DNA from: Apus apus
Taxonomy: Eukaryota > Chordata > Aves > Apodiformes > Apodidae
Assembly: GCF_020740795.1 (NCBI RefSeq)
Contig: NC_067301.1
Span: 7,950,501-8,014,500 of the forward strand
Length of the DNA: 64,000 nt
Direction: 5' to 3'
Positions 10,598-21,782 of this stretch are shown one piece after another. A model generated the notes under the pieces. It was not told the origin of the DNA, ran no database searches, and was given only the letters and a program-made list of their open reading frames with translations. Both the position numbers and the translations under genes were made by a program. Position 1 is the stretch's first letter. The number at the start of each line of letters is the position of its first letter.

Positions 10598-11032
10598 ACA
10601 GAGATGATCCAAGGGCTGGAGCAGCTCTGCTCTGGAGACAGGCTGGGAGAGTTGGGGTGTTCAGCCTGGAGAAGAGAAGGCTCCAGGGAGACCTTAGAGC
10701 ACCTTCCAGTGCCTGAAGGGGCTCCAGGAAAGCTGGGGAGGGACTTGGGACAAGGGCTTGTAGTGAGAGGACAAGGGGAATGGATTGAAACTGGAATTTG
10801 GGAGATAGAGGTTGGACATCAGGAAGAAATTCTTCACCATGAGGCTAGTAACTTCTTGGAATAGGTTGCCAAGGGAGCTTGTGGAATCCCCCTCCCTGGA
10901 AGTGTTCAAGGCCACATTGGATGAGGCTTGTGCAGCCTGGTCTGGTGGGAGGTGTCCCTGCTCATAGCAGGGGTGTTGGAACCTGATGATCTTTAAGGTC
11001 TCTTCCAACCCAAACCATTCTGTGATTCTACG
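10598..11032 (+). repeat. CR1 LINE 3' tail
   Basis: A CR1 tail of about 435 bp. It starts at CACAGAGATGATCC, passes through GGAGACAGGCTGGGAGAG and CACCTTCCAGTGCCTGAAGG, and ends with TTTAAGGTCTCTTCCAACCC and ATTCTGTGATTCTAC. It marks the start of the repeat-rich PAX7-ALDH4A1 interval. Confidence 0.93.
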
Positions 11033-14000
11033 ACTGCAGATGGTTTTGCTAAAAAGCAAAATTGTGGCTTCACTGGGTAATGAAAACAGGGTAAAGCTAC
11101 ATAAATAAATAAAACATTTAATTTCACTGTGACTTTTCACAAGGGAAGAACAATTACCTGCCGTGTTCTAAATACAACCACTTCTTTATGCATTCATTTT
11201 CAGCCAGCTATTGCTTGGGCAAAGGAAGGCAGGCTGTGCAGACCAGGGTGGGACTGAGCTGCCATGGTTCTTCCCAGCTCTGCGGGCACCTGGCTCTCAT
11301 TAGAGGCCAAAGTACAGCACCAACAAGCAGAAAAAATATTTTGAAACTCTACAGAGGAATACATGGCTGGGGGCTCCAGCAATGGGTAGGAAGGCAGTTT
11401 GCCTTGAAACAAAGCTCTGAATTCAAAAGCTGTTCCCATCTGAGGTCATTTTGGCTTTCTATAAAATAAGCTGATCTTCATCCAAGTCTTGCTGGGTGAA
11501 TATCCGCACACCAAAACTTGCCTAATTAGCTGCTGGGTTTGGGGTTTTTTTAACTGGTTGCCTCTCAACAGAGGGATCAGTCCACGGGAGCTAACTGGCT
11601 TCCCAAACCTAGGTGAGGTCACCATTAAGATACCAAGTGCATGATGAGGTGCTGCTCATGAGCTTGTCTTTTGTGAGCAAGAGGGGCAGCAACCTGCCAG
11701 CCTGGAGTCTCCCACCACTTTGAGAAGACTCAGCAGAAGAAAAAGGGCTTTGGCACTTGCAAACTCTGCCAACACTGGTGTTCTGGCCTCATGTGCACAC
11801 TGCTGATCTAGCTTTAGGGTCAGTCCCTTCCCAAGCACCTGCTCAGATGCTTTCTTAGCACCATCCTGTTTCGCTTGGTACTATGTCTCAGAAGAAGTAC
11901 TGAGCCAGTGCCTGGAGCCTTGGGTTTTGGCAGGGACCTTCATTGGAACCTGCCTGGATAATTCTCTTTTGGGAAGAAAATGGGGGACACAGGAGCCAAG
12001 AGCTGGCCACCCCAGCAGCTGGGTTGGGGGGCTGAGGGGCCTGACCCAGGGCTGGGGCAGTTCTGGGCATGTGGGGCTGCACAGGCTGAAGCTTTGATGG
12101 ACTCTGAGGGCCTTGATGGGGATCCCTGGAAAATATGACGGGTCTCCAAATGTGGAAAAGGCTGGAAGCTACTGCTCTTGCTGAGGCCAAGGCACCATGC
12201 TGTGAGAAAACCCTTTTTGGTGACAACTGTGAAACCCAGAGGCTCACCTTTGTGTAACAACCATAACCAACTTCAGCCACCAGAGCAGGGCTGGCAGCCC
12301 CAGCTTCCTACTGCATCCTAGAGGAATTATGTTTGACATCTGCAAATTTTACCCACACCAAACTCCCCACCTTAGATCTGCACTCTTGATTTTCACCCCA
12401 GAGCCAGTGTGTTTTGGTGGTGGCCAAGTCAGCCACATTTACTCATGGAGGGGTTTGTAGAGGAAGGGACTGTCATTTTCCAGGAGTACTAGAGCAGGAC
12501 CACATTATTTCTAGCCATGTCCCTGTTTTTAAATCTGTGCTGCTGGGAAGGAACAGCTTTGTGCTTCCTCACCAGCCCTCCCAGAAATTACTTTGCTCCA
12601 GCCGTGGTCACATTCAGGCGCCGTCGCTGCTGGCCCTGCAGTTGCCAAGTGTTTCAACACTGCCCTCAACTGTTCCCTGAGCTCCTCGGCCTCTCTCCCA
12701 ACCACTCCAAACCTTATCTGAGGAGCACAGGATATTTCCCAGGCCTTGCCAGAGTCGATCCATTGCCCTCTGAAAGACATCAAGGGCATAAGCAAGGTCA
12801 CAAGGGAGCTGCTCAGGCTGATCCAGCTCCCGCTACAACTATCACCGGTCAATTACGGCTCTAAGCTGTCGTCAGCTTTAATCTGCTGATAAGCTGGTGA
12901 TAAATCAAATTCAAGTCAATTTGACACCAGCTGCCAACTTTTGCAAACATGTTGGATCCTTCAGGCTGGGGATGGGGCACTGACCCCACTCAAGTCCGTG
13001 TTGGACCTGTGTCCTTGGACTTGACCCACGGTGCTGCTCTGCATCAGGCTGCTCGTTGTCTGCCCTGCTGGGGTCTAACTCCAAGAGCCTTTATCCGCTT
13101 TTTATCTGGGGTTTCATTTTTTATTTGGCTTTCACATGTGCTTCCTCCAGCCTCCAGCAAAGCCCTCCATGCCCTGAGCCATCACCTGCGTGCTGCCTCA
13201 GCCTCCCCTCGAGCTGGAGAAGACACAAGGCAGGACAACTCCAAGTGTGCAGAGCCCCAGAACACACATATATTGATAGAAATATATCTTAATACTATTT
13301 ATTTTTGGAGGGCAGAAGCACTTGGCAGGGTAACTAGCACTTTTCAATTATTTCTTTTAACATGTTTATCCCTGGACATTCTCACAGAGATTTCTCTCCA
13401 AGGAAATATGAGGAACAGATAACAAATATTTTGCAGATTGAGGTTTTTTCCACTTTTTCATTTTAAACGGCGTGCAAGGAAAGAGGAGAACAATCTGGAA
13501 GGGGAGCAAAACTGTTTTGCATCTCTAACCTGAGATTTAAAACCTTTTTAAAAGCTAAAGGAAACGGAATTTTCTTCGTCTTTATTAAAAACAGAATAAT
13601 TAAAATCATTTTTTTAAAGCGCCTTATGATTAAAAACAAGATGTTTTGGAAGAAGTTGTTTAAACCAGCTTTATGCTTTGCTCTTTATCATCATGTTGCC
13701 TTTTTAAGCTTAATGGTTCCAAAAGCTGTTTTACAGGTAGATGAAGGTTGAATTACTTAGGCAGGATCATGTTTTTTTCAAGTGTTAGTATCTAGTTCAT
13801 GTCTCAACTGACCAGGCGCCAAATTTCAACAGTGGGTGATAAAAAAGTAGAGAAAAGGGAGACAGGCAGCCCAGCCCTGCATGGTGGGAGCACCCTGAGA
13901 GGTCCTGGTGGGTTTTAGTATTCTCTCTAGTATTTTCTTTATATTTATGCTGAATATATGTTCTGAAAATATGATCCAGGGACCAGGAAAGTGTGGAGGT

Positions 14001-14512
14001 GATGCTTAATTCAGGAAAAGTCCAAGGGCAATGTGGAAGATGTGCCCAACACCTCCCTCTCTGTCCCACTCTCCAGGCACCAGACCCTCTTTCAAGCCAC
14101 ACACTGATACTTGTGGCCTGAATACTTAATACTTGAACTTGGGGTTTTACTCAGTTCCAAATGGCATCAGGGGTTTGATTGTTTTGGGGAAGTAGAACAC
14201 TCATCCTGTGCACACTGGGTCCCACTTACAGCAGGAATACATTGGAAAATATCCACTCTGACTCAGATACTGCTCTAAGTCCCCAGTGAGATGAATTCAG
14301 ATGTGTCACCTGTGGCAGATGCAACCGGTTGGACTGCAAAGCAGAGGGGCAACGAGTGCCTTGGTACAGCTTTTTTGGGAGGGCAGTTCTTCCATGCTGT
14401 CTCTCTCTTGCCAGCTCCATCACTTTCCTTGAGTAGTGCCTCCTGCCCTACTATGTCCCCTTGGATGCATGACCCACCTTCTATTTTAGCTACACATATT
14501 TTAGCTAGTTTA
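11033..14512. other. Intergenic, no gene seen
   Basis: I recognise no coding exon or repeat here. Open frames are short and without family signatures. The stretch from about 12820 to 13800 is AT-rich and unique, standing out from GC-richer surroundings. It carries GATAAG/GATAAA and TTTAAA-type motifs and is a candidate regulatory block downstream of PAX7. Confidence 0.65.
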
Positions 14513-14919
14513 TATCATAGAGTACCATATCATGGAAGGGTTTGGGTTGCAAGGGACCTTAAAGATCATCCAGTCCCAACCCCCCTGCATGGGCAGGGAC
14601 ACCTCCCACCAGACCAGGTTGCTCCAAGCCCCATCCAACCTGCCCTTCAACACTGCCAGGGATGGAGCAGCCACAGTTTCCCTGGGCTACCTGGGTCAGT
14701 GTCTCACCATCCTCATGGTGAAGAATTTCCTTCTAATGTTCAAACTCAATCTTCCCTCTTCTAGTTTAAAACCATTCCCCCTCATCCCATCCCTCCCTGC
14801 CCTAGTCCCAAGTCCCTCCCCAGCTTTCCTGGAGCCCCTTCAGGCACTGGAAGGTGCTCTAAGCTCTCGCTGGAGCCTTCTCTTCTCCAGGCTGAACAGC
14901 CCCAACTCTCCCAGCCTGT
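14513..14919 (-). repeat. CR1 LINE 3' tail, inverted
   Basis: The reverse complement carries the CR1 tail. On the plus strand it reads GGGACCTTAAAGATCATCCA at the 3' terminus side, then the CATGGGCAGGGACACCTCCC and TGCTCCAAGCCCCATCCAAC blocks, ending near CCAACTCTCCCAGCCTGT. Confidence 0.93.
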
Positions 14920-15397
14920 AATTTGCCCCTGCTAAATCTCACTGATGAACTGGGCAGATCTCAGCTGGAGCTGCAGAAGGTGTGACTGCAGCAATCCTGA
15001 CCCCTCCAGGCAGGTGAAGCCCACCTCACCAAACACCCCTGCACAAACCATCATGCTAACAACATTTTGCTACCCCCCTTTCCAAGTCTTCATCCTCAGG
15101 GGATGTTTGCTTGGCTTTCAGCTCAGACCCATCTCATGACCTGTGTTTAGAGCTGGTCTCAGTGGTCATAGCTGCTAGCAGGCAGCATCTCTGCCAGCAA
15201 ATTCAGCTCAGCAGCCTTTAGCTCTGCAGCATTTCATGAGCGATTTCTTTACAGAATAGGTGTAGAGAAGTTTATTATAATAGGCTGTGGGCCTGCATAA
15301 AATCAGGGTATTCTGAGCAGGCGGAGGTGTATGAAAGGGAATTAAATGACTGAAAAAGGATTTCCTTGTGAGGCCCATTGCTTTCTTTTTTAAGGAT

Positions 15398-15408
15398 TAA
15401 TACAATTA
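15398..15408. promoter_or_regulatory. P3-type palindromic homeodomain site
   Basis: TAAT-ACA-ATTA is the P3 arrangement (TAAT N3 ATTA) bound by paired-class homeodomain dimers. It lies inside an AT-rich unique block 5 kb past the end of the PAX7 UTR. Binding is not shown. Confidence 0.35.
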
Positions 15409-16433
15409 ATATCCTGTCCCGGGCAGGCCACATTCTCACCTGGTGCAAACCAGCCCAGAATTTTAACTGGTTTTTCTGATTTACAGTAGTCAGGGAGCTC
15501 ATCCTGCATTCCTGTAACATTCCTCTAAGTTCATCCCTTAATGCTGTGCCTCCTTGGAACAGTATTTCCAGTGTTTCTACCCCAAGCTGGCTTTTTTTCC
15601 CAGTTTTTCCAGAAAAGCAGGGTGCTGGGGTGTCCTCTGCTCTTTGGCTAGAGCAGGAGGGGAAGCAAGAGGGTGAGCTGTAGGTGCATCCAGCTCACCC
15701 TCCTAGGAAAAGACAGAGAGGTGGGGGAGAAGGGTTGTCCTCTGTGGAGGGCTGCTTGGGTGCAGCAGAGCCCAGCTGAAGGTGCCCAGAAGGGTGATTC
15801 CATCTACACAAGTTCCCTCTTGCCAAGCAGCAAAGGAGCACAAATATCCAGTGAGCACAGGAGAGGAGATGAAGACATCTGCCCTTTTACTGGATCTTGC
15901 TTAACTTCTCAGACTCTTATTTCTCCTCCAGCAGATTCTGGACATCCCTAAATCACTCCAGGGATCAAACCAGACACCAGGAGAGACAAAGCTGCAACTC
16001 ACTGGAAGATAGGACATATCAGGAGAGAAAATATGAGAGTTTTCTAAAACCAACGGGCTGGAAGTAAAGTCACCTTCTACCTCCCTCCCCCCAAGGTCCC
16101 AAATCTCCAAAACACCCAAGTGACTTAAATCCCTCTCTTAGGTTAGTGAGAGTCTCTCTTTGCCTACCTGGACCATCCTTTGGGGCTGAGTTTGATTTCC
16201 AGGAGTCACAGCACAAAACCTCACCCCTCATCTTATTGCCTTGATCTTCCCCATTCTCTTCCCTCATCCCTTATTCCATAGCAAAATGCAACTTTAAGGT
16301 TGCACAGAAATAAAAAATCAGGAATCCTGAGTGCTTTCTGCACGTCCCTCACCCCATTCTACACAGAATTGTCTTTTGTGTATACCCAGGCTAATTATTA
16401 TTAATAGCAGATATGGGTTTATTTCAACTGGCA

Positions 16434-16515
16434 AAAAAAAAAGACCAAGGGGAAAGGGGAGGGAGGATGAGAATGGGAGGGAAGAGGGGGGAAAAAGAGA
16501 GAAGAAACCCACAAG
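16434..16515. repeat. polypurine low-complexity tract
   Basis: About 80 bases are nearly all A or G, in blocks such as AAAAAAAAAAGA, GGGGAAAGGGGAGGGAGG and GGGGGGAAAAAGAGAG. Confidence 0.8.
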
Positions 16516-17106
16516 AAACTGCTCACATTTCCCGAGACATTGACAAAGCTTTTATGAATATAACTGGATTTGTAACAAGCTTTGCAGCTGCATATAAGGC
16601 ATTCAGACATGGAGACAATTTTACTAGATAATAGACTATCACGCAGGATACAATTTAAATTAAAAAATGCAATTTTCACCTTGAAATGAACAAATGATTA
16701 CAATTTCTATACAAATTAAGGCATTCAGGCTCTCTTTCAGTAGTGGCATCAGTCCATGAAATATGACATAATTACCATGAAATACATTTTCAAATATTTT
16801 GATTTTTGGCTGCTGCTTTTTTTTTTTCTTTTATTTAAAAAAAAAAACACACACACAGCCCCAGCTTTAGTGTCCATGTGTATGTGTGTGCATGGAGGGG
16901 GGAGGAGGAGAGAGAGAGCAGCTCACATTATCCCACCTTCTGGGGAAAAACACATTAAAAAGAAAAGAAAAACTACCCCAAGATTAAGCTTCAGCCCCCC
17001 CCCCCTTTCTCACTCCCCCTCCTCTTGACTTGAGAGATAAAATTGAAAAAAGAAATCAGACAGAAAGAAAAGGGAACGCAAGCGAAGGGTTCCAAAGCCT
17101 CCAGAT

Positions 17107-17156
17107 TTATCTAAATTACTACGCTTATCTGCAAAAATCACATCTGCTGGTTATCT
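17107..17156. promoter_or_regulatory. cluster of three GATA-type motifs with an E-box
   Basis: TTATCT (AGATAA on the minus strand) occurs at 17107-17112, 17125-17130 and 17151-17156. CATCTG, an E-box, lies at 17141-17146. This is four motifs in 50 bp in unique sequence. It is a candidate enhancer core by motif clustering only. Confidence 0.3.
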
Positions 17157-17516
17157 ACTAGCTCTGCAGATCTCCTGGCCCCCCCTCGCCTCCCCTTTTT
17201 CTCCCTTAAAATGATGGGGGTTTTATTCCTCTCTTTTAGTTTTTAATTATTTTGCCATTAAGTTCTCTTTTTGTTAGCTGGAGATACAAGGAGAATCAGT
17301 CAAACTGTGACCCACGCAGGGGGTGGGAGAAGAAAAGAAAAGGACAAGGGGGAAGTTTTCAAGGAGTAGGTGGACTTTGGTGGGGAGAGAAAAAGGGAGA
17401 GTTGCAAAGAGCCTTTGGAAATGAAAGGTGCCAAATGTTCTGCTGGTTTCCTTCAGTTTGACCCACATTTTTGTGCAAAGGAGATGCCACTGTTTCTTTT
17501 TCCCCCCCTTTATTCA

Positions 17517-17613
17517 AGAAAACCTGGTCTAGTTGGAGGTGTCCCTGCCCATGCAAGGGGGTTGGAACTAGGTGATCTTTAAGGTCCAACTCAGACTATT
17601 CCATGATTCGATG
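17517..17613 (+). repeat. CR1 LINE tail fragment
   Basis: Only the last ~95 bp is present: GGTGTCCCTGCCCATGCAAG, TGGAACTAGGTGATCTTTAA and ATTCCATGATTCGATG. Confidence 0.85.
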
Positions 17614-19593
17614 AAAACCTGCTGTGGGGGCCAGAATAGGAGCTGGGGTAAAATTTCATACTTAAGTAGCTAGAGGTTGGGTTTTATTGGGATTTCACCA
17701 ACTCATCCTGATTTATGGTGGTGCTGGCTGCTGGGGGCTTGTGGGATCACACTTATGGGGGGTGTGGGGCTGGGACTGGTCTCAAGCTCTGTCCCTGTGT
17801 CCTCCTGCCTAAACCCCACTTTATTTAGTGTATGCTGAAATTAAAGATCATTAATGGGATCAGGAGAATGATCTGTGCCTGAAAATTAGCAATTTTGTCC
17901 TGTGCTTTGGCAGATTTGTATCAGACTCATCCTTTAAAATTCCTCTATAATAGGGATATTTCACCAGGTGGGCTTGTGGGTGGGTTAAATTTGTTACTCA
18001 GATGCAGGTGATTGTCTTCAGAGGGTCCATGTCCAGGACATGCAGGGGTGCTCTGGAGCTGAGGAGGAAGCAGAGCTCGTTAGACCTGCCCTTGCAGGCT
18101 GCTGATGGGAACACCTTGTGTGGGATACCTGAAACTCATTGTTAAGGCAAAGCTTTGGCTTCATTGTTCGTTAGCTTGGAGCTGAGGAGGAGTGAAAAGC
18201 TGGTCCTGGGTTAGAAGATCCACCATGAGGTTTATAGCACTTACTAAAGGTGAAATTAGCTGGTGCAGCTTTTGCTGCAGTACGTAACTGATAGAAGTGT
18301 GTGTGGGGGTTCTGATATATTGGGGTAACAAACTGGGAGGTTGGTGCTGGGAGGTGGCTTTGGTTGGGGGTCTGAGTGTAAAACTTGGCTTGATTTAAAA
18401 CAATTTGTTGTGGAGATTTGGTGTGAGGGGGGATAATGCTGAATATTTGCCTTGTGATGGGTGTGACCAGCTCTTGAAATGAAAATATTTGTGCCTTTTT
18501 GTGCATGGTTTTGTTGCGGAGAATGTTCTGAAGGGACTTTGTCCTGGAAAATCCCACCAATGTCCAAGCAGCCAAGTTCTGGTGCAAGCAGGTTTCTCCC
18601 CCAGCACCTTTGCAGTGTGGAACCATCACCTTGGGTACAAGGGACTAACTTTTCCTTGTGATTTTCATCCCTCTCCAGAACCTGCAGCATCCCTGGGGGT
18701 TAATGGGGACATTTCCACCCTTTGTTGCTTCAAGGTTTCTTGACCTTGATTCATTTTTCTGAGGTTTTACCCCCAAAATCACCAGTGCTATAGTTTCTTA
18801 CTGAAAATTTATGCTCTGTGATCTGTGTTCAGCACAAGAATGTGTCAGGAAGGGGGAAAAATAATCTCCTATCAGTCAGCAAATTCAGATGAGCTTATGA
18901 CAAAAACCAGTATCTATGGGAGGGGTGAAGGGTCCCTTGTGGATGTTCACATCACTCTGGGGGGCTTGGGCACTCTTAGGTATTTAATTGTGGTATTTAG
19001 CCAATTTTTTGAAGCCTTCTAGGCAAGGAAGTCACGATGTTCAGTGGTTTTGGTGCTTGTGAATAAAGAGGAGCTGAGTCTTGTGTGGTGTGAAGTCTCC
19101 AAATCCAGTTATCTGTGGCAGGAGAACACAGCCTGGCAGGAAATTGTTTCCCCTCCTTTATAAATGTTTTGTATTAACATATTATTTTAATTTTTCCCAT
19201 CTGAATTTAGACAATCTAACAACTCTTTCTATTTAATAGCAGATGATTGGTTTAGAAAAATACAAAAGCAGAAAAAAAAAACCTGCTGAATGTTGTTTTT
19301 ATGGTGCCACCAAGAATTTCAGCTGAGAAATTCTTTGGACTTTGGGAAGGAAAAGCATTTCAGTGGTTGTTGAACCTGCTGGCTTTACACTCCAGCAATG
19401 AAATGTGCTGTGCCAGGTGCCCTGTCGACACCATTTGCAACAGCTCCCCGGACTGGGGGTGTGGACCAGGTTTGCTGTCCTGATGGGGTTGAGGTTCAGG
19501 CTGGGGTCACAGCTGAGCTGAGTTTGTAAGATCTCAGCTCAGCCTGAAGCAGAGCTCACTCTGCTGGGTCACAGCCACATCATTACCTGAGAT
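17614..19593. other. Intergenic, nothing recognised
   Basis: Unique sequence of mixed composition. No CR1, no coding family signature and no strong motif cluster. Short open frames on both strands have no recognisable domain. Confidence 0.6.
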
Positions 19594-19850
19594 ATAGAAT
19601 CACTAAGGTTGGAAAAGACCTTCAAGATCATAGAGTCCAACCATAATCTGACTAGCACAGCCACTAAACTATATTCCTGAAGCACCACATCACCTCCAGG
19701 GATGGTGACTCCATCACCTCCCTGGGCAGCCTCACCACTGTTTCAGTAAAAAAATTTTTCCTAATATCCAACCTAAACCTCCCCTGGTACAACTTAAACC
19801 CATTTCCTCTCGTCTTCTCACTAGTTAGTTGGGAGAAGGAGACAGGTTTG
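19594..19850 (-). repeat. CR1 tail, left arm of an inverted pair
   Basis: On the plus strand it reads ATAGAATCACTAAGGTTGGA, then AAGATCATAGAGTCCAACC, then CCTCCCTGGGCAGCCTCACC, and CTAATATCCAACCTAAACCT. This is a CR1 subfamily in inverted orientation. It abuts a plus-oriented CR1 end at about 19851. Confidence 0.88.
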
Positions 19851-19923
19851 GATCCTGCTCTAGCAAGGGGTTGGACTACATGATCTCCAGAGGTCCCTTC
19901 CAACCCCCGCCGCTCTGTGATCT
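19851..19923 (+). repeat. CR1 tail, right arm of an inverted pair
   Basis: About 70 bp of a CR1 3' end: GATCCTGCTCTAGCAAGGGG, GGACTACATGATCTCCAGAG and GTCCCTTCCAACCCC. It is joined head-on to the minus-oriented copy on its left. Confidence 0.85.
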
Positions 19924-20375
19924 CTTATTAACTGTCCAGGTAAAACCAAAACACTGAGTATCCTGGCTTCAGTGAAGATGTTCTGGGTTTAGATCTCCAG
20001 CTCCAGAAGCTGGAAAAGCAATTGGTCATCACCAGTCCCCAAAGCTGCCCTCACCCAGCCAGATTGTCATTTACCCAATGTCCATCTCAGCCCTCCCTTG
20101 TCACAGAGAGGTGACACCTCTGCAGAGATCAGCTCTTGCTTTAAAACAGACTTTCCACAGCCTTGCAGGAGCATTGCCCCTCCTGGCAGAGGTCCAGCCT
20201 GGCCCTGCCAAGCCCATGAGGTCTGGTAACACCAGGAGGTGATGGGTGTCAGTTCATGACTCAGGTGAAGCCCCTGGTTGCCTGTGGTTTGTTCTGCAGG
20301 ACTGTTTCTGGCCTGGGAACCCTCTAATGCTGTCTAGAGCCATGTTCTTCTCAAAACTCCGATGAACAGGTGGCT

Positions 20376-20592
20376 TAAGTCAAAGAAATTCTTCCCTGTG
20401 AGGGTGGTGAGAGCCTGGCCCAGGTTGCCCAGGGAAGCTGTGGCTGCCCCATCCCTGGCAGTGTTGAAGGGCAGGTTGGATGGGGCTTGGAGCAGCCTGG
20501 GCTGGTGGGAGGTGTCCCTGCCCATGCAGGAGGGTTGGAACTAGATGATCTTTAAGGTCCCTTCCAACCCAAACCAGTCTATGATTCTATGA
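20376..20592 (+). repeat. CR1 LINE 3' tail
   Basis: It runs from TTCTTCCCTGTGAGGGTGGT through GCTGTGGCTGCCCCATCCCT to TTTAAGGTCCCTTCCAACCC and a CTATGATTCTATGA terminus. Confidence 0.92.
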
Positions 20593-21261
20593 ACTCACTC
20601 CTCCTGTAGGTCCACTGGACATCTGAATGTATGTTATCTCCTCAACATCTTATTTCTAGGATTCTACCCACACTGCAGATAGTGTCTTGTTAGTGAAATA
20701 GCATTGAAGGAATGTCCTGGAGCTCCAGGTGTCATCCAGCCATGGCAGGAAGGAGGTCAACAAGGCTCTCTGAGAGTGAGACATGGTGCAGGGCTGGATT
20801 TGCTGGGTGCTCGAGTAGGTTTGGGCTTCACTTCTTCTTCAGCTGCACTTCAAAAGGTGCTTTTGCTGGGCTGGGGAATCCTCCTTCCCTCACAACCACC
20901 TCTTGCTGTCACCATTTGGCAGCTCCTCCAGCAGGGCTTTGTAGCCCTGAAGGGTGGTTGCAGAGAACCAAAACCACGAGAGTTTTATTATTATTGTTAT
21001 TCTTAAAATTGCAAAGCAATTAATTGTAATTAAGAGAGATAAAACTTCAGCAGGGGAAGCAGAGCTGTTAATGCTGGCAGCAGCTCCTTGCCTGCAGAGC
21101 AGGGTGTTAACACAGCTGGAATTCCTGGCTCCAAGTTTTTCACTCCAGGGAAAACCCAGCTACCTGCAGTTGTGGGCATTGGCTCCATCCTCCCAGGGGA
21201 AGGAAGAGGGATTTTAATTATGTTTGTTTTTTTAAAACCAAAAGCATGAGGCACACCGGGT

Positions 21262-21365
21262 AGTCCCATCTGCTCTAGTGGGACGTGTCCCTTCCCATGG
21301 CAGAGGGGTTGGAACTGGATGATCTTTAAGGTCCTTTTCATCCCAAACCATTCCATGATTCTATT
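21262..21365 (+). repeat. CR1 tail fragment, first of a tandem pair
   Basis: The last ~100 bp of a CR1: GGGACGTGTCCCTTCCCATG, TGGAACTGGATGATCTTTAA and CCATTCCATGATTCTATTA. It is followed within ten bases by another CR1 in the same orientation. Confidence 0.88.
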
Positions 21366-21372
21366 AAGTATT

Positions 21373-21782
21373 ATCTGAGGGCTGGAGCAGTTGGGAGAGT
21401 TGGGGTGTTCAGCCTGGAGACGAGAAGGCTCCAGCGAGAGCTTAGAGCACCTTCCAGTGCCTGAAGGGGCTCCAGGAAAGCTGGGGAGGGACTTGGGACT
21501 AGGGCAGGGAGGGATGGGACAAGGTGGAACAGTTTAAAGCTGAAAGAGGGGAGAGTGAAATTGTACTTTAGGAGCAAAATCTTCACTAGGAGGGTGGTGA
21601 GACCCTGGCCCAGGTTGCCCAGGGAAGCTGTGGCTGCCCCATCCCTGGCAGTGTTGAAGGGCAGGTTGGATGGGGCTTGGAGCAACCTGGGCTGGTAGGA
21701 GGTGTCCCTGCCCATGCAGAGGAGTTGGATCTAGATGATCATTAAGGTCTCTTCCAATCCAAACCATTCCATGATTCTATTA
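21373..21782 (+). repeat. CR1 LINE 3' tail, second of a tandem pair
   Basis: About 410 bp from GGGAGAGTTGGGGTGTTCAG to CCATTCCATGATTCTATTA. It ends with the same 3' terminal bases as the copy just upstream. Confidence 0.92.

Larger units (their letters stand above)
14920..17516. other. Intergenic with AT-rich unique blocks
   Basis: No gene was recognised. Three blocks (about 15230-15500, 16530-16800, 17030-17175) are AT-rich and unique, and hold homeodomain and GATA-type motifs including a palindromic TAATACAATTA at 15398-15408. Between them are purine-rich low-complexity runs (16434-16515, 16900-16985). Confidence 0.6.
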
